Shown: positions 34,823 to 45,253, numbered from the stretch's first letter. The stretch: 64,000 bases of DNA from Sphingobium fluviale (GCF_004122115.1 NZ_SBKP01000001.1:248001-312000), one strand, 5' to 3'. Notes: generated from the sequence alone by a model not told the origin. Program-made: numbers and translations.

Positions 34823-35518
34823 TCAGCGGCCTGTCGGCGCGGCCTTGCCGGATGCCGGTGCTGCTGGCCGAGGCGCCTGAGCCTGTTGCTGCACGGCCGC
34901 GGCGATCATCTGTTGAACGCGCTGATAAACCTCATAGACCTGCTGGTCCGGGTTCCAACCTGCCGGAACGGTGGTGGCGGCCGTGGGCAGCGCTTTATCC
35001 AGCTCCGCCGTGATCGCGGCAGTCACATCTACTGTCGGCTGCGCCCAAATGAACGCGTCCGGCGCGAGGATCATGCTGATCTTCTTCGCAGTAACAACCG
35101 TTTGCTGAGCTGGTTCATATTTGCCGATGATCTGGCTCAACACATACATCTTGGCCTTGGCGATGGGCTCTTGCAGCGCGACGATCTCCTTCTCCTTCGC
35201 CTCGATCAGAACGAGGTTGGGGTCTTTGGCTGCCTCTGCGGCATCCATTTCAGCCTGATCGACATTCTTGTCGCCATTCTTGTCGAGCTTGGCGAGCAGG
35301 TCGTTTCGCTCTTTGCCTTTAGCCTGAAGCTGATCGTAATAGGTCTTGTAGGTGGTGTCGATCGTCTGATAGCCCTGCACCATTGCTTTGCTCTTGACGA
35401 TGGCACCAATGGTGCTGGCAGTTGCAATGCCGCCTATCTGTGCCTGAGCGGGCGTAGCGGCCAGCGCAAGACCGAGCACAGGCGCAGCCGCCAGCGCGAA
35501 CTTGGAAAAAGTCTTCAT
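34823..35518 (-). CDS. OmpH/Skp family periplasmic chaperone with EF-hand-like insert
   Basis: A 231-residue periplasmic protein that should hold unfolded outer-membrane proteins for BamA. The signal peptide is [20 protein letters not shown] (residues 7-26), cleaved after AQA. A long charged helical region follows (residues 45-135), as in Skp tentacles. Between the helices, residues 79-90 read [12 protein letters not shown], with acidic or Asn ligands at loop positions 1, 3, 5, 7, 9 and a Glu at 12, as in a calcium-binding EF-hand. The C-terminus is Gln/Ala/Pro-rich. Its ATG overlaps the bamA stop by one base (TGATG). Confidence 0.82.
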   Translation of the reverse strand: MKTFSKFALAAAPVLGLALAATPAQAQIGGIATASTIGAIVKSKAMVQGYQTIDTTYKTYYDQLQAKGKERNDLLAKLDKNGDKNVDQAEMDAAEAAKDPNLVLIEAKEKEIVALQEPIAKAKMYVLSQIIGKYEPAQQTVVTAKKISMILAPDAFIWAQPTVDVTAAITAELDKALPTAATTVPAGWNPDQQVYEVYQRVQQMIAAAVQQQAQAPRPAAPASGKAAPTGR

Positions 35519-38070
35519 CAGAATTGAGTCCCTATATTGAAGGTGATGAGTTTGGTGTCGTCCCCTGGTTTCTTGAGCAGCGCCTTGGCGATGTCGATAC
35601 GGAACGGGCCGAACGGCGAATTCCAATTGACGCCGAAGCCCACGGAAAGGCGTGGCGAGAGCGTATCGCCGACAAAACCTTCCTGAAAGGGAGAGAGAAT
35701 CAGGAATTCCGATGCGCTGTTACATCCGGCAGGGGTAGCTGGCTCCCTCCGCGCGCCGCTTGTGTTGTCCTGGCAATAGCCATTGAAATTGATAGTCTTG
35801 GGCCGTTTCAGATTTCCTACAGCACCCACATCCATAAAGATTGACGGTCTTAGCCCAAGCTCACGTGCTCCGGAACCCAGCGGAATTTCAATTTCGGCAT
35901 GAGCAAGATAATAGAAGCGGCCACCCAGCGCATCGTCGGATAGTTGGCTGGTGCGGTTGCCGTTCTGATCGACATTATAGCGGATCACCCGCGGCCCCAC
36001 GCCACGGATGTCAAAGCCACGCAATTGCGGCTCCCCCAGAAAGAAACGATCCGTAAGGCGCACCTTGTCGACCGTCGGATCAGACGATTTTTTGCCGAGG
36101 CCCATGATGTAGCCCGTCTCAGCAGTCAGGCCAAGAACGAACCCACTACCCAGACCAAACCATTTACCGCCATTCACGCGCGAGCGCAGATATTTGACGC
36201 TGCCTCCCAGACCCGCAAAATCCTGGCTGAAAACAAGGTTGTGACCACGGGTCGGGCGCAGGCGGTTATCGCGGTTGTCATATATCCAGGAATAGCCGAC
36301 CGACGATGTCGTCCTCTTGCCGATGGCGTCGCACAGATAGCGCCCCGCAAGCAGAGCATCACACTGGCCATTGGTGTAGTAGATGCTCTCATCGAGCGAC
36401 ACGTCATCAAAGTTGAGGCTATAGCGCAAGGACAGCGAAGTATATTCCGTCAGTGGCACACCCGCGCGGAGCTGAAAGCCGGTTGTCACCTGCTGATAGG
36501 TGCGGCTGCGATCATTATTGCTGAGGTAACGGAAGCTGTTCTGGTCTCTGCGATACACATCGCCGCCCAATGCAATATTCCGGTCAAACAGATATGGCTC
36601 TGTGAAGCCAATATTCACCGATTTTGAATATTTGGAATAATCGACGCTGGTGCTCAGCTCCTGCCCCTTGCCACGGAAGTTGCGCTGAGTGACGGATGCC
36701 GAAAAGATGATCCGCTCCAGGCTCGAATATCCAGCCGAGAGCGACAGCTCGCCTGTCGACTTCTCCTCTACATTCGCTTCCAGCACAATGCGATCCGGCG
36801 CTGATCCGGGCTTCTGCTCGATCTCAAGCTTGTCCTGAAAAAAGCCCAACGAGCGGATGCGGTCCTTGGTGCGCTTGACCTGAAAGCTGTTGAAGGCATC
36901 CCCCTCTGCAAGACGGAACTCGCGGCGCACCACCTTGTCTTGCGTCAGCGTGTTGCCGTTGATGTCTACCCGCTCGACATAGACGCGGGGTGCGTTGGCA
37001 ATACGAAACGCGATACCCATCGTCCTGCTGTCTTTATCGCGCTGGAAATCGGGATCAACGCTGGCAAAGGCATAGCCAAACAGGCCCGCAGTCTCGCTCA
37101 GCAGATCGACCGTGTCTTCCACCTTCTTGGCGTTATACCACTCGCCCTTTTTCATCGGCAGCGTGGCGCTCAGCCGGTCGCTCGGCAGCTCGCGAATATC
37201 GCTCTCCACCTTCACGTCGCCGAACTTGTAGCGTTCGCCTTCCTCCACCACATAGGTGATGATGAAATCCTGCTTGTCCGGTGTCAGCTCCGCCACGGCG
37301 GACACCACACGGAAATCGGCATAGCCCTGTGTCAAATAGAACTGACGCATCTTCTGCTGGTCATAGGCCATACGATCCGGATCATAGCTGGTGCCGGAAG
37401 AGAAGATGCGGGTGAAACGCGCCTGCTTGGTCGCCATCTCGCTACGCAGCTTGCCATCGGAGAATTTGTCGTTGCCGATGATATTGATCTGGCGAACCTT
37501 TGACTTTGGCCCTTCGTTGATCTCGAAAACGATGTCGACCCGGTTCTGGTCGAGCTTTACCATCTTCGGCTCCACCGTGGCGGCGAAGCGGCCCTGACGG
37601 CGATATAACTCTACGATGCGGGCGACATCTGCGCGCACCTTGGACCGGGTATAGATCTGGCGCGCAGCCATCTTGATCTCTGGGCGAATCTTGTCTTCCT
37701 TGACCCGCTTGTTGCCCTCCAGCACGATGCGGTTCACCACGGGGTTTTCCTGCACGATAACTGTGAGCGCGCCAGCGTTATCGCGGATTTGCACATCTGC
37801 AAACAGCTCAGTCTCGTAAAGGTCACGCAGGGCAGAGTCGAGATTCTCGCGAGTGTAGGCGCTGCCAATGCGCAGCTTGGTGTAGGAAAGGATCGTCTCT
37901 CCTTCCAGACGCTGGTTACCCTCTACGACAATGTTGCTGATCGTTTGGACCGGCGGCGGAACCGACGTTACCGGCGGTGGCGGAGCGGGAGTTACAACCG
38001 TCGTTGCGGCTACAGGCGAAGACAGGACGATGCCGCCGAGGATAGTCCCAGCCAGCAATGCCTTTGCCAT
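35518..38070 (-). CDS. bamA: Outer membrane protein assembly factor BamA
   Basis: The core insertase that folds beta-barrels into the outer membrane. The 850-residue protein has a signal peptide (ALLAGTILGGIVLSSPVAA), a Pro-rich linker and five POTRA repeats starting ISNIVVEGNQRLEGETIL. A 16-strand barrel ends in the C-terminal aromatic signal KLITFNIGTQF. The loop-6 motif is LRGFDIRGVGPRVIRYN, a variant of VRGF. The ATG at 38070 precedes the signal peptide directly; a GTG at 38088 is an alternative. It lies 73 bases after rseP, one of the few sizeable gaps in the operon. Confidence 0.96.
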   Translation of the reverse strand: MAKALLAGTILGGIVLSSPVAATTVVTPAPPPPVTSVPPPVQTISNIVVEGNQRLEGETILSYTKLRIGSAYTRENLDSALRDLYETELFADVQIRDNAGALTVIVQENPVVNRIVLEGNKRVKEDKIRPEIKMAARQIYTRSKVRADVARIVELYRRQGRFAATVEPKMVKLDQNRVDIVFEINEGPKSKVRQINIIGNDKFSDGKLRSEMATKQARFTRIFSSGTSYDPDRMAYDQQKMRQFYLTQGYADFRVVSAVAELTPDKQDFIITYVVEEGERYKFGDVKVESDIRELPSDRLSATLPMKKGEWYNAKKVEDTVDLLSETAGLFGYAFASVDPDFQRDKDSRTMGIAFRIANAPRVYVERVDINGNTLTQDKVVRREFRLAEGDAFNSFQVKRTKDRIRSLGFFQDKLEIEQKPGSAPDRIVLEANVEEKSTGELSLSAGYSSLERIIFSASVTQRNFRGKGQELSTSVDYSKYSKSVNIGFTEPYLFDRNIALGGDVYRRDQNSFRYLSNNDRSRTYQQVTTGFQLRAGVPLTEYTSLSLRYSLNFDDVSLDESIYYTNGQCDALLAGRYLCDAIGKRTTSSVGYSWIYDNRDNRLRPTRGHNLVFSQDFAGLGGSVKYLRSRVNGGKWFGLGSGFVLGLTAETGYIMGLGKKSSDPTVDKVRLTDRFFLGEPQLRGFDIRGVGPRVIRYNVDQNGNRTSQLSDDALGGRFYYLAHAEIEIPLGSGARELGLRPSIFMDVGAVGNLKRPKTINFNGYCQDNTSGARREPATPAGCNSASEFLILSPFQEGFVGDTLSPRLSVGFGVNWNSPFGPFRIDIAKALLKKPGDDTKLITFNIGTQF

Positions 38071-38143
38071 ATATCTGTCTTGTCTCACGCTAACCCCAAT
38101 CCTATCCGAAAGCCGATGCCGCCCATGCCCTGCCCGATATGCG

Positions 38144-39274
38144 TCAACCAATCAAGCGCGAGAGGCTTTTCCACAGCCCGAATGACCCCAAATCGTTGAT
38201 CGTCACCAGCAACATCAGGCTAAGCAACAGGGCCATGCCAGAGCGATAGGCCCACTCCATCACCTGCGGGCTGACCGGTCGCCGCTGCGCCGCCTCGATT
38301 GCATAGAAAAACAAATGTCCACCATCCAGCATGGGGATTGGCAACAGGTTGATGAACCCCAAGTTAATCGAGATCAAAGCCATGAAAAACAGGAAGCTTG
38401 CGCCCCCCATCATAGCCGCCTGGCCTGAGATATCCGCGATTTTGAGCGGCCCGCCCATTTCGGTGACGGGTCGGCGACCGGTGATGATCTGGCCCATGCC
38501 ATCAAGCCCAGTGCGGGTCACGTCCACCGCTTGCTTGAAGCCGACGACCGGCGCTTCCAGTATGCCCACCGGCTGAAGCTTGACCGTGCTGGAGCCGACG
38601 CCGAGCAAACCGATGCGATAGATGTTGCCGAAACGATCCTTCTCGATCCGCGCTCCCGCCGCAATGTCTTGCCCAAACCGGCTACCATTGCGCTCTATCT
38701 CATAGGGCAGAAGCTCGTCCGGGCGAAGGCTGACGATGGAAGAAATATCGCGGAAATCATCGATCTGGCGGCCCATGATGCTGATGATACGGTCTCCGGG
38801 CTTCAGCCCTGCCTTCTCCGCAGCGCTGCCTGCCGCCACCCTGCCGATCACCGGTTCACTCACCGGCGCCCCATAGGTCATGGCGAGGCCACCTAGGATC
38901 AGAACCGCGAATGCGAGATTTATGAACGGCCCGGCGGCCACGATCGCCATGCGTTGCCACACGGATTTGGCGGGAAAACTTTGAGCGCGCTCTGCCGCCG
39001 GCAAGGCGAGCCATGCCGGGTCGGTCTGGCTGGCAACGCCCATATCGCCCGCAAACTTGACATAGCCGCCCAACGGAAGCGCCGCGATACGCCACCGCGT
39101 CCCGCGTCGATCGACCCAAGCCGCGATTTCCGGGCCGAAGCCGATCGAAAAGACCTCCGCCCTCACGCCACACCAGCGCGCGACGAGATAATGCCCCATT
39201 TCGTGCACGAACACGAGCGGACCGATCACGGCAATGAACGCCAATACAGTCATCAGGAAACCGGGTGAGGACAT
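38144..39274 (-). CDS. rseP: RIP metalloprotease RseP
   Basis: A site-2 protease that cuts membrane-embedded anti-sigma factors or signal-peptide remnants. The 376-residue protein has the zinc motif VFVHEMGHYLVARWCGVRAE in the first helix and a PDZ domain (VAAGSAAEKAGLKPGDRIIS). The second active-site helix has LLPIPMLDGGHLFFYAIEA, supplying the Asp ligand. About four membrane segments are visible. Its ATG overlaps the dxr stop by one base. As in E. coli it lies directly before bamA. Confidence 0.95.
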   Translation of the reverse strand: MSSPGFLMTVLAFIAVIGPLVFVHEMGHYLVARWCGVRAEVFSIGFGPEIAAWVDRRGTRWRIAALPLGGYVKFAGDMGVASQTDPAWLALPAAERAQSFPAKSVWQRMAIVAAGPFINLAFAVLILGGLAMTYGAPVSEPVIGRVAAGSAAEKAGLKPGDRIISIMGRQIDDFRDISSIVSLRPDELLPYEIERNGSRFGQDIAAGARIEKDRFGNIYRIGLLGVGSSTVKLQPVGILEAPVVGFKQAVDVTRTGLDGMGQIITGRRPVTEMGGPLKIADISGQAAMMGGASFLFFMALISINLGFINLLPIPMLDGGHLFFYAIEAAQRRPVSPQVMEWAYRSGMALLLSLMLLVTINDLGSFGLWKSLSRLIG

Positions 39275-40443
39275 CAGGCTCTTACGCTCTCCATCATGCC
39301 GAGTGTGCTTGTCCGCGCAGCCCGGTCTATCTCCAGCACATCACCAATCGTGCGCGGGTTTGCGCCGCTATAGCCGCAGAGTACGCGCTCAACAATGGCG
39401 GCGATGTCGAGAAAGCCGATGCGACGGTTCAGAAATGCGGCAACAGCGACCTCGTTGGCGGCGTTGAGCACAGCGGGCAACGCCCCGCCCGCCTCTCCTG
39501 CCTGCCGAGCCAACCTCAAAGCGGGGAAGCGCGCCTCGTCTGGCTGCTCGAAATCAAGCCTGCCGATAGTAGCAAGATCGAGTGGGGCGCTCGGTCCCTC
39601 CATCCGTGCAGGCCAGGCGAGCGCGTGAGCAATGGGAATGCGCATATCAGGCGAACCCAACTGCGCCAAAGTCGAGCGATCACTATATTCCACCAGTGAG
39701 TGGATCACGGACTGCGGATGCACCAGTATCTCGATCTTATCCAGCCCGACCGGAAAAAGGTGGCCAGCCTCAATCAGCTCAAGTCCCTTGTTCATCATTG
39801 TCGCGCTGTCGATGCTGATCTTCGCGCCCATCGACCAGTTGGGGTGACGCACTGCCGCCTCCGGCGTGACGCGCGCCATTTCGTCCATCGGCATCGCGCG
39901 AAACGGCCCTCCGCTTGCGGTCAGGATGATGCGCCGCACCTGGTTCAGATCGCCGCCCGCAAGGCACTGGAAAATCGCGTTATGCTCGCTATCGACCGGC
40001 AGCAATGTCGCGCCAGACGCCCGCGCCGTCTCCATCATCAGCCCGCCAGCCGAAACAAGCGCCTCCTTGTTGGCAAGCGCGACGGTTTTGCCACATTCCA
40101 GCGCTGCCAAAGTCGGCTCCAGTCCTGCGCAGCCGACAATTGCCGCCATGGTCCAGTCCGCGCCCTGCCGTGCGGCATCGGCCAGTGCCTGCGCCCCCGC
40201 CGCAGCCTCTACGCCAGACCCTGCAAGAGCGTTTTTCAATGCTGAATAATGGCCTTCGTCTGCGATAACAGCGACGCTCGCGCCATGCTCTATCGCCAGT
40301 TGCGCCAGCCCTTGCGGGTCGCTGTTGGCGGTGAGAGCAAGCACCTCAAAGCTGTCTGGCTCGCGCCCGATCAGATCAAGCGTCGATGCGCCGATAGACC
40401 CCGTCGCGCCAAAGATGGAGATACTGCGGCGGGCAGTGCTCAT
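39274..40443 (-). CDS. dxr: 1-deoxy-D-xylulose-5-phosphate reductoisomerase
   Basis: The second step of the MEP isoprenoid pathway, feeding UppS and the polyprenyl synthase encoded in this window. The 389-residue NADPH enzyme has [83 protein letters not shown] and [16 protein letters not shown]. The ATG at 40443 overlaps the cdsA TGA as ATGA; an ATG five codons upstream is also in frame. It is coupled to rseP downstream. Confidence 0.96.
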   Translation of the reverse strand: MSTARRSISIFGATGSIGASTLDLIGREPDSFEVLALTANSDPQGLAQLAIEHGASVAVIADEGHYSALKNALAGSGVEAAAGAQALADAARQGADWTMAAIVGCAGLEPTLAALECGKTVALANKEALVSAGGLMMETARASGATLLPVDSEHNAIFQCLAGGDLNQVRRIILTASGGPFRAMPMDEMARVTPEAAVRHPNWSMGAKISIDSATMMNKGLELIEAGHLFPVGLDKIEILVHPQSVIHSLVEYSDRSTLAQLGSPDMRIPIAHALAWPARMEGPSAPLDLATIGRLDFEQPDEARFPALRLARQAGEAGGALPAVLNAANEVAVAAFLNRRIGFLDIAAIVERVLCGYSGANPRTIGDVLEIDRAARTSTLGMMESVRA

Positions 40444-41159
40444 AAAATTGTGGTCCAAGCAAACAGACCGGCAGCGATGGCTACCGGTAGCAGGCCATCG
40501 AGCCGGTCAAACAGGCCACCATGGCCGGGGATCAGCGTGCCGCTATCTTTCACTCCTGCCCGCCGCTTCATCCAGCTCTCGAAAAAGTCCCCCGTCTGCG
40601 CCAGCACCGCCAGCACCGCGCCCGCCAGCATCATCATTGCCAGGGTTAGCGGAAAATCCCTGAAAACCTGTGTAATCGCGTCAGGCCCGCCCAAAACTGT
40701 GGACTTGGATTTTACGAAGGCCGCCAGCATCACCAACATGGCATACACCATGCCTCCATACAGGCCCGCCCATGTTTTCGACGGGCTGATCGCAGGGGCG
40801 ATCTTCGCGCCGCCAAACTTGCGCCCGGCGAAATAGGCGCCGGTGTCTGTCGCGATCACCACCAATATCACCAGCCAACGCAGCTCAGGCGGACACAGAA
40901 GCAGGCCGAAGCAGGCCGCACCGATATAAACGACACCTCCCGCCATCCAGAATGCGCGTTCACCCCAATTCGATGTGATCCGCGCCACCAGCCCGCCAAA
41001 CTCCCAGAGCAGGCCAAGTCCTATCAGCCAAACGAACAGCGCGAACACAAATCCACCGGCCCATAACGCTCCACCGGCAATGAGGACCATCATCACGGCC
41101 GAAACTGTTCGCACGCCCAAGTCCGATAGCTTCGCTGTGGGCGCTGCTTCACTCATCAT
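40440..41159 (-). CDS. cdsA: Phosphatidate cytidylyltransferase
   Basis: Makes CDP-diacylglycerol, the precursor for all phospholipids, including the substrate of PssA encoded at 45533. The 239-residue inner-membrane protein has about six to seven hydrophobic segments. The signature region is [20 protein letters not shown], followed by [20 protein letters not shown] and the closing [16 protein letters not shown] (D-x3-D metal site). The start ATG overlaps the uppS stop (ATGA); a second ATG follows immediately. Confidence 0.94.
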   Translation of the reverse strand: MMSEAAPTAKLSDLGVRTVSAVMMVLIAGGALWAGGFVFALFVWLIGLGLLWEFGGLVARITSNWGERAFWMAGGVVYIGAACFGLLLCPPELRWLVILVVIATDTGAYFAGRKFGGAKIAPAISPSKTWAGLYGGMVYAMLVMLAAFVKSKSTVLGGPDAITQVFRDFPLTLAMMMLAGAVLAVLAQTGDFFESWMKRRAGVKDSGTLIPGHGGLFDRLDGLLPVAIAAGLFAWTTIL

Positions 41160-41887
41160 AGCCCACCATAGCGACGTTCGCGCGCGGCAAAACTCTCAAG
41201 CGCGGCTTCCAGCGCCTTCTTGTCGAAATCCGGCCAGAGCAGGTCGGTGAAATAGAGCTCAGCATAGGCCGCCTGCCACAGCAGGAAGTTGGAGAGACGC
41301 ACCTCCCCCGATGTGCGGATCAGCAAATCGAGCGGTGGCAAGCCCGCCGTGTCCAGTTCGGCTTCGATCGTTTGGGGAGTGATCGCCCCCTTGGCCGCTG
41401 CCTTCGCCGCTGCCCGCGCCAGCTCATCTTGCGAGCCGTAATTCAGCGCGATGACGAGGGTACAGGCGGTGTTACCACTGGTCCGCTCCAGCGCCCGGTC
41501 GATCAGCTCTACCGCCTCTCGCTCAAACGCGGTGTAATCGCCAATGATACGCAGGCGCACATTGTTAGCGTGAAATTCTTCCAGGTCCGCCCGGATGAAA
41601 TGTTTCATCAGGCCGGTAAGGTCTGAAATCTCCTGCTCCGGCCGCTTCCAGTTTTCGGAGGAAAAGGCATAGAGTGTGACGCATTCCAGCCCCAGCTCCT
41701 GCGCAGCGCGAACCGTCTTGCGCACGGCCTCCACGCCTGCCTTGTGCCCGGCCACGCGCGGCAGGAAACGCTTCTTCGCCCAGCGCCCGTTGCCGTCCAT
41801 GATGATGGCGACATGGCGCGCGCCATGCACGGGGCCGGAACCTCCAGCAGCGGCGGGAACAGACGCAGGCGCGGCTTTACTGGCCAA
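41156..41887 (-). CDS. uppS: Isoprenyl transferase (undecaprenyl diphosphate synthase)
   Basis: A cis-prenyltransferase making the C55 carrier for peptidoglycan and polysaccharides. Signatures are [20 protein letters not shown] with the catalytic Asp, [17 protein letters not shown], then [20 protein letters not shown] and [12 protein letters not shown]. The longest form (243 residues) starts at a TTG inside the end of frr. A GTG at 41830, with GGAGG 10 bases upstream, would give a 224-residue protein starting next to the fold and may be the true start. It overlaps frr upstream and cdsA downstream. Confidence 0.94.
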   Translation of the reverse strand: MASKAAPASVPAAAGGSGPVHGARHVAIIMDGNGRWAKKRFLPRVAGHKAGVEAVRKTVRAAQELGLECVTLYAFSSENWKRPEQEISDLTGLMKHFIRADLEEFHANNVRLRIIGDYTAFEREAVELIDRALERTSGNTACTLVIALNYGSQDELARAAAKAAAKGAITPQTIEAELDTAGLPPLDLLIRTSGEVRLSNFLLWQAAYAELYFTDLLWPDFDKKALEAALESFAARERRYGGL

Positions 41888-42434
41888 GGATCTCTTTTTC
41901 CTTATGTGCGAGCGCAGCGTCGATCTCGGCGATAGTGCTGTCGGTCAGCTTCTGCACATCTGTCTCGGATCGCTTGCGCTCGTCCTCGCTGATCTCGCCC
42001 TTCTTCTCGTCTACCTTGAGATTGTCGTTGCCATCGCGGCGCACATTGCGCACGGCGACGCGGGCCTTCTCGGCATATTGGCTGGCGAGCTTCGCCAGTT
42101 CTTTGCGGCGTTCCTCGGTCAGATCCGGGATCGGCAAACGCAGCGTCTGCCCATCGGTGATCGGGTTGAGGCCGAGGCCCGCCGAGCGGATCGCTTTTTC
42201 GACCGGGGTCACATTACTGCGGTCCCATACCTGGACCGAGAGCATGCGCGGCTCCGGTGCGGAGACGGTCGCCACCTGATTGAGCGGCATATGCGCTCCA
42301 TAAACCTCGACATTGACGGGATCGAGCAGCGACACGTTGGCGCGGCCAGTGCGCAGGCCAGAGAGATCGCCTTTCAATGATTCCACTGCGCCCTTCATGC
42401 GGCGTTCGAGGTCTGCCTTGTCAAACTGGGCCAT
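41877..42434 (-). CDS. frr: Ribosome recycling factor
   Basis: Splits post-termination ribosomes together with EF-G. The 185-residue protein has the normal length and the three-helix bundle plus beta/alpha/beta domain: [60 protein letters not shown] and [20 protein letters not shown]. An AAGGAGAGCGAA leader precedes the ATG. It lies 21 bases after pyrH. Confidence 0.97.
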   Translation of the reverse strand: MAQFDKADLERRMKGAVESLKGDLSGLRTGRANVSLLDPVNVEVYGAHMPLNQVATVSAPEPRMLSVQVWDRSNVTPVEKAIRSAGLGLNPITDGQTLRLPIPDLTEERRKELAKLASQYAEKARVAVRNVRRDGNDNLKVDEKKGEISEDERKRSETDVQKLTDSTIAEIDAALAHKEKEILGQ

Positions 42435-42455
42435 TTCGCTCTCCTTATCGGTAAT

Positions 42456-43190
42456 TCACGCAGCCTCGACAGTAGCCGGGCCGACGATAGTCGCCACGCC
42501 TTCGCCGCTCAGCACGCGGGCAAGGTTGCCCGTCTCGCGGATGTTGAACACGACGATGGGGATATTGTTCTCGCGGCAAAGCGCCACGGCAGAGGCGTCC
42601 ATCACCTTGAGGTTATCATTCAACACTCGGTCAAACGTCACTGATTCATAACGCTTTGCTGAGGAAACCTTCTTGGGATCGGCATCATATACGCCATCGA
42701 CCGAGGTGCCTTTGTACAGTGCGTCACAGCCCATTTCGGCGGCACGCAGTGCGGCGGCAGTGTCGGTCGTGAAAAACGGGTTGCCAGTGCCCGCCGCAAA
42801 GATCACGATCCGGCCCTTCTCCATATGCCGCACCGCACGGCGGCGGATATACGGCTCGCACACGGTTTCCATGGGGATAGCGGACTGCACACGGGTCTGA
42901 TGCCCCATGCGCTCCAGCGCATTCTGCACCGCAAGCGCGTTCATCACCGTGGCGAGCATGCCCATATAATCGGCGCTGGTGCGGTCAAAGCCCTTGGCGG
43001 CGGCGGCAAGGCCACGAAAAATATTGCCCCCGCCCACGACCATGCAGATTTCGAACCCCGCCTCCTTGGCTGCAGCAACCTCTCCTGCAATCCGATCCAC
43101 AGTCGTGGGGTCAATACCGAACGCCCCCTCGCCCATCAGCACTTCGCCGGACAGTTTCAGCAGAATGCGTTTGGGGGTCGAGCGTGTCAT
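42456..43190 (-). CDS. pyrH: UMP kinase
   Basis: Phosphorylates UMP to UDP and is an allosteric hexamer of the amino-acid-kinase fold. The 244-residue protein has [60 protein letters not shown] and [20 protein letters not shown]. It lies 104 bases after tsf, with a GC-rich hairpin in the gap. Confidence 0.97.
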   Translation of the reverse strand: MTRSTPKRILLKLSGEVLMGEGAFGIDPTTVDRIAGEVAAAKEAGFEICMVVGGGNIFRGLAAAAKGFDRTSADYMGMLATVMNALAVQNALERMGHQTRVQSAIPMETVCEPYIRRRAVRHMEKGRIVIFAAGTGNPFFTTDTAAALRAAEMGCDALYKGTSVDGVYDADPKKVSSAKRYESVTFDRVLNDNLKVMDASAVALCRENNIPIVVFNIRETGNLARVLSGEGVATIVGPATVEAA

Positions 43191-43221
43191 AGGGTGTGTG
43201 AATCCGCTTTAGATACAGGAA

Positions 43222-43249
43222 TGGCGCGCACCTTAGTAGGAGCGCGCCA
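43222..43249 (-). promoter_or_regulatory. Intercistronic hairpin between tsf and pyrH
   Basis: A perfect 8-bp GC stem, TGGCGCGC (43222-43229) with GCGCGCCA (43242-43249), has a 12-base loop. No T-run follows on the minus strand, so it is more likely a processing, pausing or 3'-end stabilising structure than a full terminator. Confidence 0.45.
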
Positions 43250-43294
43250 CAGTGCCAAGCGCCCATAGCGCCTGTTCAGAATAAATGTGATGCC

Positions 43295-44221
43295 TTATAC
43301 GCCCGCAGCAGCCGCGACTTCCGCCGCGAAATCGCTCTCTTCCTTCTCGATGCCTTCGCCGAGTTGGAAGCGAACATAGTCCTTGAGCACGATCGAAGCA
43401 CCAGCTTCCTTCGCCGCCTTGGCGACAACGTCAGCGATCGGCGTCTTGTTGTCCATCACGAACAGCTGAGACAACAGCGCGTTTTCCTTGGCGAACTTCG
43501 CCACTGCGCCATCGACCATCTTGGCGACGATCTCGGCGGGCTTGCCGCTTTCGGCAGCCTTCTCCGCAGCAATTGCGCGCTCGCGCTCCAGCAGGGCGGG
43601 GTCGATCAGATCCGCAGACAGCGCCAGCGGGAATGCCGCCGCGATGTGCATCGCGAGTTGCTTGCCAAGCGGCTGAAGCACATCCGCTGAAGCATCGCCC
43701 TCCAACGCCACGAGTACGCCAATCTTACCGAGGCCCGGCACAACCGCGTTATGGACATAATCCACGACAAGGCCGCTGCTCACCGACACGCTACCCACGC
43801 GGCGAAGCGTCTGGTTTTCGCCGATGGTCGCGATATTGGCGACGAGCTTTTCCGACACCGTGCCACCACCCGGATAGTCGGCGGAAGCGAGCGCATCGGC
43901 ATCGGCCGCGCCGTTGCTCAGTGCGACACTGGTCACGCTGCGCACGAAATCCTGGAACTGCTCGTTCTTCGCGACGAAATCCGTCTCACTGTTTACCTCA
44001 ACCGCAACCCCCTTGGTGCCGGCAACGGCAACACCAACCAGTCCTTCTGCGGCGGTGCGGCTCGATTTCTTGGCGGCAGCAGCCAGACCCTTTGCGCGCA
44101 GCCAGTCGACAGCCGCTTCCATGTCGCCATTGGCTTCGGTAAGCGCCTTTTTACAGTCCATCATGCCCGCGCCAGAGCGATCACGCAGTTCCTTGACAGC
44201 GGCGGCAGTAATCTCGGCCAT
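43295..44221 (-). CDS. tsf: Translation elongation factor Ts
   Basis: The guanine-nucleotide exchange factor of EF-Tu. The 308-residue protein has the UBA-like N-terminus [20 protein letters not shown] with [19 protein letters not shown], and the core motif [19 protein letters not shown]. Three ATG codons in a row (44227, 44224, 44221) follow AAGGA; the last has the best spacing and gives [10 protein letters not shown]. It lies 100 bases after rpsB. Confidence 0.97.
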   Translation of the reverse strand: MAEITAAAVKELRDRSGAGMMDCKKALTEANGDMEAAVDWLRAKGLAAAAKKSSRTAAEGLVGVAVAGTKGVAVEVNSETDFVAKNEQFQDFVRSVTSVALSNGAADADALASADYPGGGTVSEKLVANIATIGENQTLRRVGSVSVSSGLVVDYVHNAVVPGLGKIGVLVALEGDASADVLQPLGKQLAMHIAAAFPLALSADLIDPALLERERAIAAEKAAESGKPAEIVAKMVDGAVAKFAKENALLSQLFVMDNKTPIADVVAKAAKEAGASIVLKDYVRFQLGEGIEKEESDFAAEVAAAAGV

Positions 44222-44254
44222 CATCATTTCCTTTGAAAGAGGTTTTTTACAAAC

Positions 44255-44296
44255 GGGCGGGCGCCTATCGGTATTCCACCGCCAAGCGCCCTGCCC
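44255..44296 (-). promoter_or_regulatory. Intercistronic hairpin between rpsB and tsf
   Basis: A GC-rich stem pairs GGGCGGGCGC (44255-44264) with GCGCCCTGCCC (44286-44296), with one bulged base and a 21-base loop. It lies upstream of the tsf ribosome site and has no T-run. It could be an attenuator or a ribosomal-protein S2 regulatory site tuning the rpsB/tsf ratio. Confidence 0.4.
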
Positions 44297-44321
44297 AGAA
44301 AATATTGCAATCTGGCGAAAC

Positions 44322-45083
44322 TTACGCTTCGGCGGCGACGGCTTCCTCGGCTGGTGGCTCGGCCAGCGCGCCGATGTCAACGCCCGACGCCTGCTGTGCA
44401 CCCCGGTTGCCACGGGTGGCTGCAGTCGCGATCGCATCGCAATAAAGACGGATCGCGCGGCTGGCGTCGTCATTCGCCGGAACCGGAAAAGCAATGCCAT
44501 CTGGCGAGACATTCGAATCGAGAATCGCGACGACCGGGATGCCGAGCGTGTTAGCTTCCTTGATCGCCAGCTCTTCCTTGTTGGCGTCGATCACGAACAT
44601 CACGTCCGGGATGCCGCCCATGTCGCGGATGCCGCCAAGGCTCATTTCCAGCTTGTCGCGCTCGCGCGTCATCTGGAGCACTTCCTTCTTGGTGAGGCCG
44701 TGCGTGTCACCCGACAGCTTCTCTTCCAGCGTCTTGAGGCGCTTGATCGAACCGGAGATCGTCTTCCAGTTGGTCAGCATGCCGCCCAGCCAGCGGTGGT
44801 TGACAAAGTGCTGGCCAGATTTGCGCGCGCTCTCGGCGATAGCCTCCGCCGCCTGCCGCTTAGTGCCGACAAACAGCACCTTACCACCGGCCGCCACAGT
44901 GCCTGCCACAAAATCCAGCGCGCGCGCGAACAGCGGCACGGTCTGGCTGAGGTCGAGAATGTGAACACCGTTCCGCTCGCCGAAGATATACGGCTTCATG
45001 CGGGGGTTCCAGCGGTGGGTCTGGTGGCCGAAATGCGCTCCGGCCTCAATCAATTGCTGTATAGTGACGACAGGGGCCGCCAT
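44322..45083 (-). CDS. rpsB: 30S ribosomal protein S2
   Basis: A 253-residue small-subunit protein. [67 protein letters not shown] and [20 protein letters not shown] are all family signatures. A C-terminal acidic Ala/Glu tail is present. GGAAGGAG lies 8 bases before the ATG at 45083; the frame runs further upstream without homology. It is the first gene of the long minus-strand translation and envelope operon. Confidence 0.98.
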   Translation of the reverse strand: MAAPVVTIQQLIEAGAHFGHQTHRWNPRMKPYIFGERNGVHILDLSQTVPLFARALDFVAGTVAAGGKVLFVGTKRQAAEAIAESARKSGQHFVNHRWLGGMLTNWKTISGSIKRLKTLEEKLSGDTHGLTKKEVLQMTRERDKLEMSLGGIRDMGGIPDVMFVIDANKEELAIKEANTLGIPVVAILDSNVSPDGIAFPVPANDDASRAIRLYCDAIATAATRGNRGAQQASGVDIGALAEPPAEEAVAAEA

Positions 45084-45175
45084 GGTCTTTCTCCTTCCGG
45101 TTGTGCCTCTGGGATTCAGTAACCGCATCTTCCGATCCGGCACCGGTATGTGCGAATCCCATGTGGAATGGGGCG

Positions 45176-45204
45176 CCATTAGTCGGGCGAGCGCGTGATT
45201 GCAA
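45176..45204 (-). promoter_or_regulatory. Candidate rpsB promoter
   Basis: On the minus strand, -35 TTGCAA (45204-45199) and -10 TAATGG (45181-45176) are 17 bases apart, 92 bases upstream of the rpsB ATG. The -10 is a weak match, so this is the best visible candidate but not a certain one. Confidence 0.4.
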
Positions 45205-45218
45205 GGTGAAATGGGATG

Positions 45219-45253
45219 TTGACAGGCGTCAAAGATAAGAACATATAGTGAAC
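45219..45253 (+). promoter_or_regulatory. Promoter with a LexA-box match
   Basis: The -35 TTGACA (45219-45224) is consensus. TATAGT (45244-45249), 19 bases on, is the likely -10. Overlapping that -10 is GAAC-N7-GAAC (45239-45253), which on the other strand is GTTC-N7-GTTC, the consensus LexA box of alphaproteobacteria. Its place over the -10 suits repression. A short 8-base motif can also arise by chance. Confidence 0.45.
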
